From positions 53,249 through 117,248 of the forward strand of contig CADCMR010000014.1 of NCBI GenBank assembly GCA_902802585.1: a stretch of 64,000 nt of DNA. Reading direction: 5' to 3'. Made by a program: the position numbers and the translations under genes. The first letter of the stretch is position 1, and every line of letters starts with the position of its first letter. Source of the stretch: an uncultured bacterium (GTDB taxonomy: Bacteria > Verrucomicrobiota > Lentisphaeria > Victivallales > UBA1829). Below are positions 19,699 through 29,979 of the stretch, in pieces. Under the pieces are notes generated by a model. The model saw only the letters and a program-made list of their open reading frames with translations. It made no database searches and had not been told where the DNA came from.

Positions 19699-20181
19699 AT
19701 GAGCAAAGCATCCGAATTCAAAACCAATGTCATGCGCATCCTGGAACAGGCAAAAGTCCCGTTCAAACACCACTGCTACGTGGATTCCGGCGCGGTCTCC
19801 GGTCTTGAGGTCGCCGCTGCGCTCAACCAGGATCCGTCGCATGTGTTCAAGACGCTCGTCACGGTCGAAAAATCCGGCGAGCACTTCGTCTTCGTCGTGC
19901 CAGTCGATTCCGAGCTCAACCTCAAGAAAGCGGCGAAAGCTGTGAACGGGAAATCCATCGAAATGATCAAAAGCAAGGATCTTTTCCCGCTCACCGGATA
20001 CATCCATGGCGGATGCTCCCCCATCGGCATGAAAAAGCAATTCCGCACGGTCATCCACGAATCCGCCGCCGCGCTCGACGCAATCTTCTTCAGCGCGGGC
20101 AAGATCGGCTACCAGATCGAGATCGCGCCCGCCGAGCTCGCGAAAGTCCTGCGTTTCACTTACGCCGACATCACCGACTGA
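19699..20181 (+). CDS. ybaK: Cys-tRNA(Pro) deacylase YbaK/EbsC family
   Basis: 160 aa. The conserved Lys lies in HVFKTLV and the GGCSPIGMKK loop is intact, as in YbaK, which hydrolyses Cys mischarged on tRNA-Pro. It is the last gene before a 354-base gap. A hairpin with stem halves at 20182-20192 and 20203-20211 (TTTTCC/GGAAAA plus CCG/CGG) lies just after the stop but has no T run on this strand. Confidence 0.94.
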   Translation: MSKASEFKTNVMRILEQAKVPFKHHCYVDSGAVSGLEVAAALNQDPSHVFKTLVTVEKSGEHFVFVVPVDSELNLKKAAKAVNGKSIEMIKSKDLFPLTGYIHGGCSPIGMKKQFRTVIHESAAALDAIFFSAGKIGYQIEIAPAELAKVLRFTYADITD

Positions 20182-20535
20182 CCGTCTTTTCCAATCAGGC
20201 AAGGAAAACGGAAACGGCATGGAAAAACCGTCCTGCCCACCGCATCCCATCCCCCAAAAACAACATTGGATCGTTACGCGCCGTTTTTGAAAACTTTTTT
20301 CTTCCGACGTGTTTGAAACCGGGATTCGTCTTCTCCCCTTTTCCGGCCAGTTTCCCGCTTTTTTTTGACCTCCGTTCCCCTAAACGCGGACATGCCCGGG
20401 AATTTTTGTTTATTTTTTGAATTTTTTGGGTTTTTACACTTGATTTTTCATCGCTGCCGTGTATCTTTTATGCGTCCTTTTCCCACCCCCCCTTCCCCAT
20501 AGCCCATTTTATATTTTCCAAGGCCAGAAGAAAAC
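20182..20535. other. Intergenic region before the alpha-2-macroglobulin gene
   Basis: 354 bases, AT-rich and pyrimidine-rich. It contains a hairpin right after ybaK (20182-20211) and the promoter at 20440-20467. No gene was seen. Confidence 0.6.
20440..20467 (+). promoter_or_regulatory. Promoter of the alpha-2-macroglobulin/pbpC operon
   Basis: TTGATT (20440-20445), 16-base spacer, TATCTT (20462-20467), about 70 bases before the start codon. Confidence 0.55.
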
Positions 20536-23500
20536 ATGAAAAAAGCAGTCAATGCCACCACGTTCGTCGCCCTCGCGCTCGCAGCATCCGTCACGTACAA
20601 CATCGTCCAGCACCAGCGCGCGAAGGGTATCCGCCCCGAAAATCACAATCAGGAAGATAACGCCGTCCAGTCCGCCGCGGGCAAAGAAGAAGCCTCCGCA
20701 GGGTCCGCCGCGACAGCCGCACAGAAATCCGTTTCCGCAACCGGTTCCGCGTCCGCCGCACAGCAAAGTTCGACCATCACGTTCCGGAACGCCAGTTACG
20801 ACAGGGACAACGATGAGCTCGACGTCTTCTTCACGACTTCCACCTCGTTTCCATCCAAGGTCGCAAAGGACGCCATTGAGTTCACGCCCGAGGTCCCGAA
20901 CCTGTCGTTTTACGCGTCCGGCAACAGGATCACCGCGAGCGGCGGATTCAAGCCCGGCGTCACCTATCGCGCCCGCGTGAAGAAAGGTCTCATGGACCGT
21001 TCCGGCACAGCCACGCTCGAAAATGACGCGGTGTTCGATATCACGGTCCCCGAGCTCACGGAGAAGATTTCCTTCCTCACCGACGGCAGCGTGTTCCCCA
21101 TCGTCTCAAATAAGATCGAGTTCCCATACTCCGTGCGCAACCTCAAGAAGTTCACCGTCAAAATTTACCGCGGCTTCGAAAATAACCTCGCGTTCGCCTC
21201 GGGCAACGACAACATCTACTCCATGGACTTCATCGGGGAGAAGACGGTCACGCTCTCCGATCCGCGCAACGAAATGGTCAACCACATGCTCGATATCTCA
21301 GATGTCATCAACGGTATGATTGAAAGGTCCGAAGGACCGCATTTCCGCCCGGGACGCTACGTGATGGAGGTCGAATACGACCAGAAGTCCAGCTGGGGAG
21401 ATTACTACTACCGCGAGACCGAACGCCGTACGTTCACGCTGACCGATTTCGCGATGGTCGCGGCGTCCGTCGCCAATCCCCAGGGCGGCATGGCGGTCTT
21501 CGTCCGCCGCATCTCCGACGGCAAACCCGTCGCCGAAGCCGAAGTCGAGCTCAGGACGGACAAGAACCAGTTGATCCAGACGGTCAAGACCGATTCGACG
21601 GGCAAAGCGCTGTTCAAGATCCCCAACGGTCAGCTCTTCTCCCAGCACAAGGGCGAACTCTATTCCGCAAGCATCCGCAAGGGGGACGAATTCGCGTGGT
21701 TCCCCGTAGACATGTACGGTCTTGCCGCGACTTACAATTCGAGCAAGGCGTTTGTGTTCACGGAGCGCGGCATCGTCCGTCCCGGTGAAACCTTCCTCGC
21801 CGCCGCGTTTATCCGGAGCGAACAGGACCTCGTTTCCGATTCGAGCCTCTCCTCGGGCGCCATGGGCAAGCCGGTAAGCGGTGGCCCGAACGGCGTGCCG
21901 AGGACAATCTCCCTCATTTCTCCCGACGGGAAACAGATCGTTTCGGAGAAAGCCAAGCTGGATGAAATGGGCTTCCTTTCCCAGATGATCCGCATCCCGG
22001 ACACCGCGGTTTCCGGCGTCTACACGGTCCGCGTCGACGGCGCCACGCAAAAGAGTGAGCCAATCGGCGAAACGACCATCCGCGTCGGCGCATACGTGCC
22101 CGACCGCATCAGGACCAGGGTCGAGCACGCCGCCCTGCCCGCCGGTCCCGCAGCCGTGAAGGAACCGATCAAGGCGGTCCTCTCCGCCGACTATTATTTC
22201 GGCACGCCCGTGCCGTCCGCGTCCGGCAGGATTTCCCTCGACTGCACGCCGTCCGGGAAACGCCCCGACCACTGGAAGGACTGGACCGTCGGCGACGCCT
22301 CGCGCTTCAATTTTGACGACTACGAGACGACCGCCGCGGTCGAAAACGGCAAAACGAACCTCTCCCTGCCGTCGTTCGCTTCGCGCGGCGTGACGTTCGA
22401 CCCGGTGCGCGTCGTGATCCAGGCGTCCGTGCAGGAGCCGGGCGGACGCGCCGTGACCGGATCCGACAACTTCACGTTCTATCCTTCGGACTGGTTCATC
22501 GGCCTGAAGCAGAAAGACGGCGCGGGTAAAGAATGCCTGCTTGACGTGGCGCTGCTCGCGACCGAACAGGGCAAGGCCGCCTCGTTCGGCGACGGACGCG
22601 ACATCCGGTTCACGGTCTACAAACGCTCCTGGGACTATGTGCTGGTGCAGGAAGGCAACAACTACCGCAGACGCTGGAAGGAGACCGTTTCCGAGGTGGA
22701 AGGCGCCTCGAAGACGTTCACGGTCCCGCAGGACGCCGACCTCGCCGCGTACACCGCGCAGATTTCGTTCGATCTCGCATCCGGCTGCTACGACATCGTC
22801 GCCGAGTACGGCGAAAACATCCGCACGAAGCTCAACGTGTGGCATTCCGCGGGCGAATCCGGCCGCCGCACCGGCGATCCCTCCGAACTCGTCTTCAAGA
22901 CCGACGCGAAGACGTACACGCCCGGTCAGACCGCGAAGATCACGTTCACCAGCCCGGTCGACGGCGAGGCGTTCGTGACCGCCGGCGCACTGCGCATGGA
23001 CACCGCGGAGGCAATCAAGGTCAAGGCGGGCGAAAACACCGTCGAGGTGAAGGTTCCGGCGGAATGCCTGAACGGACGCTACCACGTCGGCGTCTTCGCG
23101 ATCGGCAGGGACAAGGACGAGTACATCCGCGCCTCCGGATATGCCAGCCTCGAACTCGACCACTCCGCCGCGCACAAGCTCGACGTCGCGATCACCGTCC
23201 CCGGCATCGTCCGCCCCGAAACTGAAACCGATGTGACCGTGAAGCTCGCCAGCCTCGCGGGCAAGCCGCAGGCGGGACAGGTCTGCCTCTTCGCGGTCGA
23301 CGAAGGCGTGCTCGCGCTCACCGGCTTCAAGACGCCCGACATCTACAAGTTCTTCCTCCAGGACGACAACGCGTCCCTCACCATGTGCGAGACCTACAGC
23401 GACCTCTTCCCGAAGCTCAAGATCCGCCCGGACGGCACCATCGGCGGCGGCGACGACGCTGCCGTTTCCAAATCCGCGCTCGCAGCGTCCCTCGTGAAGA

Positions 23501-25512
23501 TGAAAGACGCCGCACGCGTCATCGTGCCCATCGTGAAGGTCCCGGAATCCGGATCCGCCACGGTCAAGGTAAAAATCCCGGACCACTCCGGTTCGCTCCG
23601 CTTCATGGCGGTCGCGAACGCGGTCGACGCGGTCGGCTCCGGCGAACGTGAAATGATCGTCCGCACCCCGGTCGGTCTCACGGTCTCCGCGCCGCGCGTG
23701 CTCGCCCCCGGCGACGAGGCGGTCATCACCATCCGCGCGTTCAACCACGACGCGAAGGACGGAGCGGTCAAATTCACGCTCGCCCTGCCCGACACGATTC
23801 AGGTCATGGGCGACCAGCCGCGCATCGATGCGCTGAAGGCGGGCGAATCCAGGGATGTCTCGTTCCGCGTGAAAGCGCTCGACAAGCTCGGCGAAGGCAC
23901 GCTCGCAGCCACGATCTCCGTCGGCGCGGAATCCCGCACGGAAACGACCTACATCACGGTCCGTCCCGCGGTTCCGCCGCAGACCGTCACGAAGTTCGCG
24001 TCCGTCGCCGCCGGGAAGGACTACACGCTCGACCTCTCCTCGGAATTCGTCTCTGTGGAAAGCGCCGACCTCTCCATCTCCTCCTCGCCCGCGATCAGCG
24101 TGAAGGACGCGCTCGACTGGCTCAACGGTTATCCCTACGGCTGCCTGGAGCAGACCGTTTCCGGCGCGTTCCCGTTCGTCGCCACGCCGTCGCTTGTGAA
24201 GGCGGGACTGCTTGACGCCGAGGTCGCGAAGACCATGCAGCCGAAGGTCGCCGCCGCATACGCGCGCATCCTCGGCATGATGGTCGGCGACGGCGCGTTC
24301 GCCATGTGGCCGGACGTCCGCAAGGAATGGCCCGAGGGCACAGTCTACGCCTCGCACTTCGTCTTCGAGGCGAAAGCCGCCAAGCTGGTCACCGTCGATC
24401 CCGTCGTCGAACGCAGCATCACGGCGTATCTGCTCCGCCTCGCGAACAGCGCGGGCAACTACAAGCCCGAACTCCGTGCCTACGCAACATACGTGCTCGC
24501 CGCCGCCGGGAACAAGGATTTCGTCGTCCCGGCGCGCAACGTCCTCGCCGGAAGCAAGCCCGGATTCGCGCAGTTCCTCGCCGCCGCAGCCCTGGTCCGC
24601 GGCGGTTACGCCGGGGAAGGCGCGACTCCGCTCCGTGCGTCGCTCGCGGAACCCAACTGGCTTTACAAGACATCCGACCTCGTCGGCATCACCGACACCG
24701 CCTCACGCGCGGGCATGGTCCTGAACATCCTCATGAAGTGCGACCCGAACGGCGGCAAAGACACCGCCGCCGAGCTCGCGTCGTTCCTCGCCGGACGCAT
24801 CCGCAAGGACGGCAACTGCTGGGGCACCACGCAGTCAAACGCCTGGGCGGCAATGGGTCTCGCGGCGTTCGCGGAATACTATCCGCCCGCCGATGTGAAC
24901 GGTGTCGTCTCCCTGCCCGGACAGACCAAAAAGGACGAGTTCTCCGGCGTTCCGAAGAAGGACAGCGTCGCGGTTGACCTCAAGGGGAAGACCGTGGTCG
25001 GCAACACCGGCAAGTCCGACTTCTTCGTGAAGGCGGTCGTCAAGGGAATCCCGAAGGACGCGAAAGCCGCCGCAGGTCCGATCGTGCTCAAACGCGAGTT
25101 CTTCGATGAGAAGGGCAACCCTGTCAACTCGCTCAAGCACGGCGAACTGGCGTTCGTCCGCATCACGGCGGACGCTCCGGACGTGGTCGAAAACGTCGTG
25201 ATCTCCGACATCCTCCCCGCCGGACTTGAGATTGAGGACGAGGCGCTCGCGACCCGAATGAACGCCTCCGGACGCATCCCGAAAAAACTCCTCATGAACA
25301 ACCGCCAGGAGTTCAGCCGCACCGAAAAGAGAGACGATCGTTTCCTCGTCTTCGGCACGCTCTGGGAATCCGCCTACGCCATCTACTCCGTGCGCGCCGT
25401 CACGCCCGGCAAGTTCCTCATCCCGGCGCTCCAGGCCGAGGCGATGTACGATCCCGACATGAACGGCACGTTCATCCCGCCCAAGGGCGAAGATATCTTT
25501 GAGGTGAAATGA
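20536..25512 (+). CDS. Bacterial alpha-2-macroglobulin with thioester
   Basis: 1658 aa. The N-terminus has one hydrophobic segment (about 8-23) that looks like a membrane anchor or uncleaved signal, without a lipobox. It is followed by an Ala/Ser-rich linker, then the MG beta-domains (FVFTERGIVRPGETF, LFAVDEGVLAL). The thioester motif GYPYGCLEQ is intact (Cys1203-Gln1206), followed by the alpha/alpha toroid. These proteins trap proteases in the periplasm and protect the wall-synthesis machinery. The stop overlaps the pbpC start by 4 bases, the classic yfhM-pbpC pairing. Confidence 0.96.
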   Translation: MKKAVNATTFVALALAASVTYNIVQHQRAKGIRPENHNQEDNAVQSAAGKEEASAGSAATAAQKSVSATGSASAAQQSSTITFRNASYDRDNDELDVFFTTSTSFPSKVAKDAIEFTPEVPNLSFYASGNRITASGGFKPGVTYRARVKKGLMDRSGTATLENDAVFDITVPELTEKISFLTDGSVFPIVSNKIEFPYSVRNLKKFTVKIYRGFENNLAFASGNDNIYSMDFIGEKTVTLSDPRNEMVNHMLDISDVINGMIERSEGPHFRPGRYVMEVEYDQKSSWGDYYYRETERRTFTLTDFAMVAASVANPQGGMAVFVRRISDGKPVAEAEVELRTDKNQLIQTVKTDSTGKALFKIPNGQLFSQHKGELYSASIRKGDEFAWFPVDMYGLAATYNSSKAFVFTERGIVRPGETFLAAAFIRSEQDLVSDSSLSSGAMGKPVSGGPNGVPRTISLISPDGKQIVSEKAKLDEMGFLSQMIRIPDTAVSGVYTVRVDGATQKSEPIGETTIRVGAYVPDRIRTRVEHAALPAGPAAVKEPIKAVLSADYYFGTPVPSASGRISLDCTPSGKRPDHWKDWTVGDASRFNFDDYETTAAVENGKTNLSLPSFASRGVTFDPVRVVIQASVQEPGGRAVTGSDNFTFYPSDWFIGLKQKDGAGKECLLDVALLATEQGKAASFGDGRDIRFTVYKRSWDYVLVQEGNNYRRRWKETVSEVEGASKTFTVPQDADLAAYTAQISFDLASGCYDIVAEYGENIRTKLNVWHSAGESGRRTGDPSELVFKTDAKTYTPGQTAKITFTSPVDGEAFVTAGALRMDTAEAIKVKAGENTVEVKVPAECLNGRYHVGVFAIGRDKDEYIRASGYASLELDHSAAHKLDVAITVPGIVRPETETDVTVKLASLAGKPQAGQVCLFAVDEGVLALTGFKTPDIYKFFLQDDNASLTMCETYSDLFPKLKIRPDGTIGGGDDAAVSKSALAASLVKMKDAARVIVPIVKVPESGSATVKVKIPDHSGSLRFMAVANAVDAVGSGEREMIVRTPVGLTVSAPRVLAPGDEAVITIRAFNHDAKDGAVKFTLALPDTIQVMGDQPRIDALKAGESRDVSFRVKALDKLGEGTLAATISVGAESRTETTYITVRPAVPPQTVTKFASVAAGKDYTLDLSSEFVSVESADLSISSSPAISVKDALDWLNGYPYGCLEQTVSGAFPFVATPSLVKAGLLDAEVAKTMQPKVAAAYARILGMMVGDGAFAMWPDVRKEWPEGTVYASHFVFEAKAAKLVTVDPVVERSITAYLLRLANSAGNYKPELRAYATYVLAAAGNKDFVVPARNVLAGSKPGFAQFLAAAALVRGGYAGEGATPLRASLAEPNWLYKTSDLVGITDTASRAGMVLNILMKCDPNGGKDTAAELASFLAGRIRKDGNCWGTTQSNAWAAMGLAAFAEYYPPADVNGVVSLPGQTKKDEFSGVPKKDSVAVDLKGKTVVGNTGKSDFFVKAVVKGIPKDAKAAAGPIVLKREFFDEKGNPVNSLKHGELAFVRITADAPDVVENVVISDILPAGLEIEDEALATRMNASGRIPKKLLMNNRQEFSRTEKRDDRFLVFGTLWESAYAIYSVRAVTPGKFLIPALQAEAMYDPDMNGTFIPPKGEDIFEVK

Positions 25513-27695
25513 GCTTCGTTTTCCACAAGCTGAACAGAAGGAAAGCCGTTCGCTTCGCCGCGGCGGCTTTCCTCGTTTTCGCGCTTCTCGCCCTCGCCGC
25601 CTGGTTCGCCGCTCCGTACTGCGTGGACGACCCGATGATCAGCCTGAGGCGGATCACCCCGGCGCACACCTACCTCGACCGCAACGGCGTCCCGGTCTTC
25701 TACGAGACCACGCACGACTACGAATGGCGGTTCCCGGTCGAGCTGAAGGACATCGCCCCGGACGCCGTGTCGATCATGCTCTCCGCCGAGGACTATGCGT
25801 TCTACGAGCACGGCGGCGTCAACTATCTGGCGATCCTGCGCGCGCTGTGGCAGGATATCCGAAACTTGAAGATCATCTCCGGCGCGTCGACCATCACCAT
25901 GCAGCTCGCCGGATTCGCCCTGCCTGACCACAAGCCGAGCCTCGTCCGCAAGTTCAGGCAGGCCGCGATGGCGCGCCGCCTGGAACAGCTCTACACGAAG
26001 GACGAGATCCTGACCGAATATCTGAACCGCATCCCGTGCGGCGGCAAGGTGTACGGGATTGAGGCGGCGGCGCGGTTTTATTTCGGGCTCCGCGCATCCC
26101 AGCTCAACCGCGCCGAGGCCGCGCTCCTCTGCGGCATCCCGCAGAAGCCGAACCGCTACAACCCGAACATGCACGCGGAAGCGGCGAAGAAACGCCAGAA
26201 AATCGTGCTGGACCTGCTCGTCCACCACGAACTCATCACGGCGGACGAGGCACGCACAATCTACGACTCCGAACCGCTCCGCTACCGCGATTTTGCCCAG
26301 CCCTCCGATTTCGAGTTCAAATCCGCGCCGGACGAAACGATCCACGCAGTCCGGCGCGCCCGTGCCGAAAAAACCGCCGAAGGATGGTCGCCCGCGCAGG
26401 GCGAAGCGGTTCTCTGCTCCATCGACGCCGATTTCCAGCGCGACGTGCAGGCGATCCTGAAACGTCGCCGCGACGCCCTGCCCGAAGTGAACGACGCAGC
26501 CGCGGTCGTGCTCGACAACGCCTCCGGCGAAGCGCTGGTATTCCTCGGTACGCTCGACTTCAACGAGCCCGGCACGGGCCAGTACAACGCCGCGAACGCG
26601 ATCCGGTCCGCCGGATCCACGCTCAAGCCGTTCCTCTACGCCGAAGCAATCGAGGGCGGTCTCGTCACGGCGGATACCCGCGTGCTCGACGCTCCCCTGC
26701 GCTACGGCAGCTACGCGCCCGGCAACTTCGACGGGGCGTTCCGAGGGACGGTGAAGGCGTCCTACGCGCTCGCGCATTCGCTGAACACTCCGGCGGTCCG
26801 GCTCGCAGCCACGCTCGGCGAACCGCGCATGATCGAACTTGCCGATAAACTGCGCATCCTCGCCTCGCGCCGTCCGGAAAGCGGCTTCGGGCTCTCCATG
26901 GCGCTCGGCAGCGCCGGGCACACCCTGCTCTCCCTCACGAACGCCTACCGCGCCCTGGCGACGGACGGCATACTTCGCCCCATGTATTTCCGGCACGAAC
27001 CCGAACGCCCCCTGCCCGCGGGCAAGCGCGTATTTTCCGGAGGGACAGCGCAGACCGTCATGCGGATGCTGACCTCGCTCCCGCTCGCCGGATTCGAGGG
27101 GACGGCGGCGTGGAAGACAGGCACGAGCAACAATCTGCGCGACGCGTGGTGTTTCGCCTGCACGGAAACGCTCACGGTCGGCGTGTGGTTCGGCAACAAG
27201 GACGGTTCCGCCTCGGAATCTCTGGTCGGCGGCACGGCTGCCGCCCCCGCCGCAGGTGAAATCCTTTCGCTCGCCGCCTCGAAATACGGCTTAACACCGT
27301 TCAGGAGCGCCTGGCCGAAGGAAGACGCGCTGGAATCCGTCGCGGTCTGCGCGAAGACTGGGCTTTCCGCCTCGCCTGACTGCGAAAAAACCGAATCCGC
27401 CGTTAAACCCGCCGGAATCCCTCTGGCGTCCTGCAAATCCTGCGGCAACGCTTCCGCCGGAACCGCCTTCCGCATCGTCTCACCAACGCCCACCGTGTAC
27501 GTCGCGGAAAAAGACGAGGGCGTCCGGCTGGACCTGGTGTCGAACGAAGGCGCATACTGGTTCGCGGACGGCGTCTATCTCGGCGAAAACCCGGCGCCCC
27601 GGACGTTCGCGCCGGGGCTGCACCGCGTAGAGGCGGTCCGCGCCTCGGATTCCACCGCGGACGCCGTGGAATTCACGGTCACGCGGAAAAAATAG
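25509..27695 (+). CDS. pbpC: Penicillin-binding protein 1C
   Basis: 728 aa. One N-terminal membrane helix (about 17-38). The GT51 glycosyltransferase domain has Glu94 in SAEDYAFYEHGGV and GASTITMQLA. The transpeptidase domain has Ser370 in GSTLKPF (SxxK), SLN and KTGTSNNLRDAW around Lys536. The C-terminal approximately 90 residues fit the BiPBP_C beta-domain. It polymerises and possibly cross-links peptidoglycan at the inner membrane. Co-expression with the upstream macroglobulin suggests repair of damaged wall during protease attack, as proposed for this conserved pair. Confidence 0.96.
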   Translation: MSFVFHKLNRRKAVRFAAAAFLVFALLALAAWFAAPYCVDDPMISLRRITPAHTYLDRNGVPVFYETTHDYEWRFPVELKDIAPDAVSIMLSAEDYAFYEHGGVNYLAILRALWQDIRNLKIISGASTITMQLAGFALPDHKPSLVRKFRQAAMARRLEQLYTKDEILTEYLNRIPCGGKVYGIEAAARFYFGLRASQLNRAEAALLCGIPQKPNRYNPNMHAEAAKKRQKIVLDLLVHHELITADEARTIYDSEPLRYRDFAQPSDFEFKSAPDETIHAVRRARAEKTAEGWSPAQGEAVLCSIDADFQRDVQAILKRRRDALPEVNDAAAVVLDNASGEALVFLGTLDFNEPGTGQYNAANAIRSAGSTLKPFLYAEAIEGGLVTADTRVLDAPLRYGSYAPGNFDGAFRGTVKASYALAHSLNTPAVRLAATLGEPRMIELADKLRILASRRPESGFGLSMALGSAGHTLLSLTNAYRALATDGILRPMYFRHEPERPLPAGKRVFSGGTAQTVMRMLTSLPLAGFEGTAAWKTGTSNNLRDAWCFACTETLTVGVWFGNKDGSASESLVGGTAAAPAAGEILSLAASKYGLTPFRSAWPKEDALESVAVCAKTGLSASPDCEKTESAVKPAGIPLASCKSCGNASAGTAFRIVSPTPTVYVAEKDEGVRLDLVSNEGAYWFADGVYLGENPAPRTFAPGLHRVEAVRASDSTADAVEFTVTRKK

Positions 27696-27725
27696 GCTTT
27701 TTCGCGTCTTTTTTATTAAAAAGCC
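27695..27725 (+). terminator. AT-rich hairpin after pbpC
   Basis: GGCTTTTT (27695-27702) pairs with AAAAAGCC (27718-27725). It overlaps the last base of pbpC and precedes the glyS promoter, so it is a weak terminator candidate. Confidence 0.45.
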
Positions 27726-27736
27726 AAAAAATCCTT

Positions 27737-27764
27737 TTGCTTTTTCAGCAAGGCGGGCTATATT
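27737..27764 (+). promoter_or_regulatory. Promoter of the glyS operon
   Basis: TTGCTT (27737-27742), 16-base spacer, TATATT (27759-27764), about 60 bases before the start codon. Confidence 0.6.
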
Positions 27765-27822
27765 TTGAGAAACATTTTTGTTTTCTCAAACACCAAAATA
27801 ACGGAAAGTGTACGCAAATATC

Positions 27823-29154
27823 ATGTCGGAACAACCGATTGACACCTGTATGGAAAAAATCGTCAGCCTGTGCAAACGGCGCGGCTTCGTATTTCAGAGC
27901 TCCGAAATCTACGGCGGCTTCAACGGCTTCTGGGACTACGGTCCCTACGGCATCGCCCTGAAGCGCGCGGTCGAACGCCAGTGGTGGCTCTACATGGTCG
28001 AAAAACGCAACAACGTGGTCGGGCTGGACTCCTCCATCATCTGCCATCCGAAAGTCTGGAAAGCCTCCGGACACGTCGACCGTTTCGGCGACATCATGTG
28101 CGACTGCAAGAAGTGCAAAACGCGCTTCCGCGTGGACCAGATGCCCGACCCGACCACCTGCACGAACTGCGGTTCGAAGGACCTTACCCCGCCGCGCGAG
28201 TTCAACCTGATGATGAAAACCTACGTCGGTCCCGTGTTCGACGAGGAACATATCGCGTATCTCCGCGCCGAGACCTGCCAGCCAATCTTCCTGGACTTCC
28301 ACTCCATCCGCATCGCCACGCGCATGCAGCTGCCCTTCGGCATCGCCCAGGTCGGCAAGGCATTCCGCAACGAAATCACGCCCCGCATGTTCACGTTCCG
28401 TTCCCGCGAATTTTCGCAGATGGAAATGGAGTTCTTCTGCGCGGACGAAGGCTCGATGGAATGGTTCGAGTACTGGCGCCAGGAACGCTGGAACTTCTAC
28501 CTGAACGTGCTGAAATTCCCGGTCGAAAAGCTCCACCTGCATCCGCACGACAAGCTCGCCCACTATGCCAAGGCGGCGGTCGACATCGAATACGAATTCC
28601 CGTTCGGCTGGGGCGAGCTCGAAGGCATCCACCACCGCGGCACCTGGGACATGTCCCAGCACCAGCAGTTCTCCGAACAGGACCTCCAGTACCTCGACCA
28701 GTCCAGCAACACCCGCTATCTGCCGACCGTCGTCGAGACCTCCGTCGGACTCGACCGAATGGTCCTCGCCGTGCTCTGCAACGCCTACGACGAAGACCGC
28801 GCTCCGACCCAGAAGGAAGGCATGGAGGACGATGTCCGCGTGGTGCTCCACTTCCCCGCCACGGTCGCCCCGGTCCAGGTCGCGTTCCTCCCGCTCTCCA
28901 AGAAGCTCAACCAGAACGCGCAGGACCTCCAGGAAAAATTCCTCGGCCGCTACCGCACCGAGCTGGACGTGACCGGAAACATCGGCAAGCGCTACCGCCG
29001 CCAGGACGAGATCGGCACGCCGTATTGCGTCACGTTCGACTTCGATTCGCTCGAAGACAACGCCGTGACCGTACGCGAACGCGACTCGATGGCGCAGGAA
29101 CGCATTCCGATCGAAGGTCTCCGCGCCTATCTCGACGAAAAGGTTCTTGGCTGA
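27823..29154 (+). CDS. glyS: Glycine--tRNA ligase, alpha2 (archaeal/eukaryotic-like) type
   Basis: 443 aa from the ATG at 27823; a GTG at 27808 would add five residues. The GGAAAG at 27803-27808 is somewhat far (14 bases), so the start is not certain. Class II synthetase motifs are visible: YGGFNGFWDYGP, a zinc-finger-like insert (CDCKKCKTRF...CTNCGS), AQVGKAFRNEITPR, FREFSQMEMEFF-like motif 2, and the C-terminal anticodon domain. This is the single-chain dimeric form, not the bacterial alpha2beta2 GlyQ/GlyS pair. Two lipoprotein genes follow on the same transcript. Confidence 0.95.
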   Translation: MSEQPIDTCMEKIVSLCKRRGFVFQSSEIYGGFNGFWDYGPYGIALKRAVERQWWLYMVEKRNNVVGLDSSIICHPKVWKASGHVDRFGDIMCDCKKCKTRFRVDQMPDPTTCTNCGSKDLTPPREFNLMMKTYVGPVFDEEHIAYLRAETCQPIFLDFHSIRIATRMQLPFGIAQVGKAFRNEITPRMFTFRSREFSQMEMEFFCADEGSMEWFEYWRQERWNFYLNVLKFPVEKLHLHPHDKLAHYAKAAVDIEYEFPFGWGELEGIHHRGTWDMSQHQQFSEQDLQYLDQSSNTRYLPTVVETSVGLDRMVLAVLCNAYDEDRAPTQKEGMEDDVRVVLHFPATVAPVQVAFLPLSKKLNQNAQDLQEKFLGRYRTELDVTGNIGKRYRRQDEIGTPYCVTFDFDSLEDNAVTVRERDSMAQERIPIEGLRAYLDEKVLG

Positions 29155-29197
29155 TCTTAAACCACCTCGGATAACCTCAACGGGAGACAACGGGACC

Positions 29198-29944
29198 ATG
29201 AAAGGCGCAAAACAAATCCTGCTCGCGGGCTTCGCCGCCCTCAGCATGGTCCTGCCCGCGTGCCAGTCGACAAGATCGACGTTCGTCGAAAACGTCGAGG
29301 CGCCGAATCTGGTCGTTTCCTCAACGCCGCTGGACACGGTCTCCTACACCGCCGACTACACGCAGGACGGCGGTCTGCCCTTCACCTGCGAGGTCAAGCT
29401 CGGCACGGACGGACGCATCCGCCGCGACTATGTCTGGAAGGACGAGAAGGGCGCGGAAAAGAAAGCCTCCGTGGTGTTCGACGGCAAAAAGACGGTCAAA
29501 CTTGATGACGGCAAGTCTTCCGTTGTCGAGGATGTCGATGTCGCGAAGGCGCGTTTCTTCGCCGGGCTTATCCTTGCTCCCGGCAAGGTCGTTTCCAACG
29601 CGAGCAGGAAAAAAGAAACCGTTGTGTTTCCCGAAGCGGACGGCAAGCCATGCGACGCCTACGTCCTGGAGCTTGCCGGCGTCCCCGACATTGAATCCAC
29701 CCTTGTGGCGGTCGAACCGGAAACAGGCCGCTGGCTCGTCCTCTTCGTCCGCATGGGCGACGATCCGAACACGGTTTTCACCTCAAAATTCCAGGAATAC
29801 AAATCGGAATCCGGCGTAACCTACCCGTCCCGCATCGTCAGCACGACCGACGGCGGCGCGCCCGTCACCTGCACCATCCGCGACGTCAAGATCAACCCCG
29901 AACTCCCGGACGAGCTTTTCCGGCTCGCCGAACCCAACGGATAA
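29198..29944 (+). CDS. Lipoprotein, possibly LolA-like fold
   Basis: 248 aa. Start ATG 29198 with GGGAGA upstream. The signal peptide ends in a lipobox LPAC, so it should be anchored by a diacylated Cys. The rest is beta-rich (TADYTQDGGLPFTCEVKLG, VSNASRKKETVVF, NPELPDELFRL) and reminiscent of LolA/LolB or outer-membrane lipoprotein-sorting-like barrels; the ending PDELFRL is typical of those. No catalytic motif is visible. Function unknown. It sits between glyS and another lipoprotein of similar build. Confidence 0.8.
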   Translation: MKGAKQILLAGFAALSMVLPACQSTRSTFVENVEAPNLVVSSTPLDTVSYTADYTQDGGLPFTCEVKLGTDGRIRRDYVWKDEKGAEKKASVVFDGKKTVKLDDGKSSVVEDVDVAKARFFAGLILAPGKVVSNASRKKETVVFPEADGKPCDAYVLELAGVPDIESTLVAVEPETGRWLVLFVRMGDDPNTVFTSKFQEYKSESGVTYPSRIVSTTDGGAPVTCTIRDVKINPELPDELFRLAEPNG

Positions 29945-29979
29945 TCAACGCTTTTCAGCTTTAACAACAGGATATTCTT

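Noticed and set aside
21298..24357. 1019-codon minus-strand frame over the alpha-2-macroglobulin gene
   Set aside because: Antisense shadow caused by codon bias; no domains, no ribosome binding site.
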